64,000 nt of DNA from Maylandia zebra (Eukaryota; Chordata; Actinopteri; Cichliformes; Cichlidae): assembly GCF_041146795.1 (NCBI RefSeq), contig NC_135185.1:28207529-28271528 (forward strand), read 5' to 3'. The notes below the pieces were generated by a model. It was given only the letters and a program-made list of their open reading frames with translations. It had not been told where the DNA came from and did not search any database. Positions 61,911 to 64,000 of the stretch are shown here, piece after piece (position 1 is the first letter of the stretch; each line of letters begins with the position of its first letter). The position numbers and the translations under genes were made by a program.

Positions 61911-64000
61911 AGAATGCATTTACCTTAGCAAGAGCTGCTAAATGCCAAATTATTTTTGTTATGTTAACTTCAGAATATAAAGCGAGTTTGCTTTCCGTTT
62001 ACCATGACTGTGTGGTTGGTGCAAAATAGGGAAATGTGTAGCACCAGATCAGATTAGATTTCTCTGGAGGGATGCCAAACAGGGCTCAAGTTCATCTAGT
62101 GAGTCCTTCCCTCTCAACTGACAAAAAACACACACCCTGAATTGTGTTAAGCTCCTCCCACAAAGTCTTAGTTGGCCAGAGTTCAACTAGTTTCAGTAAA
62201 GTGCAGCTGAGGTGTCTCAACTTCCTGGGGTTGTATTCATTAAATCAGCCATTGAACTTTAACCGTTTCTCTCTGACCAAGGTCGGGTAGGTGGTGCAGG
62301 TCTTAGGAAGAAGCCCAAACAAAAACAAATAAAAGTTAAAATAGTTTTAACTTGCCTCTGGGGGGGAAACAGAAAAAAAAACACCACTTTGTTTTGGAAA
62401 ACCGTCTCGCATGGTGACTCTGTGTGCACCTCAGGGATAATGGTGACCTTCAGACCCAGCATAGCAAACTAATGAGTCCCCGTCTCCATTGTGACAGTGT
62501 TAAGATTAACCTGAAGACACTGATTAATACAGAGATTAATACATCTCATTGTGTCAGCTCCAAACGATATTAACTACCAGAGACTTTGCCTAAACAAAAC
62601 CGCATGTCTCAACAATACTGAGCTCCAAGAGAATGAGGAAGCAGCTGCGGAGGTGATGGGGCAATGCCCAAAAAGACGCGAGGTGTCCCAAAAGCATCAA
62701 GCTACAATGAACAATAACGAGGATTCATAGAGACTAATGAAACTCTGATGCCTTGCCATGCGTAATTTTATATAATAAACAGCATGTGTGTCGCTCTGCT
62801 GTAGTCAGTGTCTCTGCCAATAACGCCTCCAACATGATTGATTGGGAGATGCACAGTTATTGTTCATGTAAGCCTTTTCACCCGTTGCTTTTCCTTTGTA
62901 CATCTATGTACTGAACTGCATCAGCCCATGGTTGTGACTGTACTTTAAGACAAAAACATGCTTTGTTGAAATGTTGCATTTGTCCCTTTTATACTCATCA
63001 CTGCTAATGAATAAAGGTTTAAGGTTACAGCAGTTAAACTCAGGGATTTGCAGCTGTGATGACATTATTTCCAGTTACTGAATTAAAACATGTTTGAAAA
63101 AAGAAAAAAGGCACACCAGTAGACACCAGTATGGTGCTTGAATTGGAGTTAACTGTAGGCATGACAGAGTAGCAGAGGTGACTCAGTTCAGGAGCAAACT
63201 GACCACAAAACCAAAGAAAAACTTTTCCACTAAAGCTGATGCCATCTTTCCATGGCTGCACGCCAGTTGTGCCATTCTCAGAGCCAGACCTGCCATGTGG
63301 GCATTTCTGCATGAAGAAGCCGTTCTCCTCTACACTCGCAAAAAAGACGTTTACGGGAAGGCGGGGAATATTAGAGCTGAAACTTTTAGTCAATCAATCG
63401 GTCGGCTGGCAGAAAAATCAATTCAACACTTCCAGCTCCTGAAATGAAAGGTTTGCTGTTATACAACAATATAAATTGAACAACTTTAGATTTATTTCTT
63501 TTTAGATTGTTGATGCTGGGCTGGACAAAGCGATCAAAAGCGCTTTGTTTCAGCTCTATGTGATAGTTTAACTTGACCATTGGCATCTACCAGCCTTCAG
63601 GTATTTTCACCATGACTCACAAACTCGTGACATTTCTGCAGCCATTCTCACACGACCTTGAACAACCTGACAACTGAGCTCCATGAACTTCCTTTTAAGA
63701 ACAAGGTGATCTTGGCAATGGATCTGCCTCCAGTAAAAATAGAGCAGCAGCGTTTAAAATCCACTCACACCAGTCAGTAACGTGTGATAGTGGGGGGCAA
63801 TGACAAATCGGCATGGAGAGACTGATTTGGTGCTTCCTCAGCCATGCGGGAATAACAACAAGGACACGAGGAGAACAGTGTGAGAGAGAAGGAATGGAGA
63901 GGAGGTGCAGTTGTATTTATAGCTTGTGTGCTGTGGCTGGGCAGTGAACCATGCCTTAATATAGTTATGTAAAGACCCCAGCCAAACAGCTGGCTGGAAG
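61911..64000 (-). other. prkch intron
   Basis: Intronic sequence running to the window edge. No exon, RNA gene or clear repeat recognised; open frames near 63040-63450 look random. Confidence 0.5.

Noticed and set aside
63040-63447. Opposing open frames of 89 and 117 codons
   Set aside because: Deep within a prkch intron, overlapping on both strands, without domain features.

Overview
This is a vertebrate nuclear segment from a teleost, most likely a percomorph such as a cichlid. The evidence is short GT-AG introns, fish-type interspersed repeats (Tc1-like DNA transposons, tRNA-derived SINEs, L2-like and R4/Dong-like LINE pieces) and protein sequences closest to what I know of fish orthologues. 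The species call is inference. No prokaryotic features, CRISPR arrays or operons are present. All exon models were built by hand from splice sites, and the reading phase closes at every junction listed.

Layout: (1) 2-5010 +, the 3' part of evl (Ena/VASP-like actin regulator). (2) 7822-11956 -, degs2 (sphingolipid desaturase/hydroxylase), complete. (3) 12909-15645 +, yy1 (zinc-finger transcription factor), complete and head-to-head with degs2. (4) 18565-24318 -, tpp1 (lysosomal tripeptidyl peptidase), complete. (5) 26819-32425 -, mis18bp1/KNL2 (centromere licensing), complete. (6) 35524-40400 +, htra2 (mitochondrial serine protease), complete. (7) 41904-54824 -, hif1a (hypoxia-inducible factor alpha), complete, with a 7.8 kb first intron. 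(8) 60532-60947 -, the last two coding exons of prkch (protein kinase C eta); its intron runs off the right edge.

EVL-DEGS2-YY1 is the order found on human chromosome 14q32. MIS18BP1, HIF1A and PRKCH are also on human 14q, while TPP1 and HTRA2 are elsewhere in human. The genes are not a functional pathway; they are a conserved neighbourhood of housekeeping and regulatory genes.

The spaces between genes hold repeats: a solo LTR in an evl intron, an R4/Dong-like LINE fragment sitting inside a TA microsatellite between mis18bp1 and htra2, a foldback retroelement nested in a Tc1 remnant in htra2 intron 1, several other Tc1 remnants, and SINEs upstream of hif1a. The most interesting observations are regulatory or structural: a cluster of YY1 consensus sites inside yy1 intron 1; two CLEAR-like E-boxes at the tpp1 promoter; a CENP-C-type motif retained in mis18bp1; a TCTCGCGAGA element near the yy1 start; perfect palindromes in yy1 and hif1a introns; and a possible second start for hif1a. 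I did not find a clearly new biological system.
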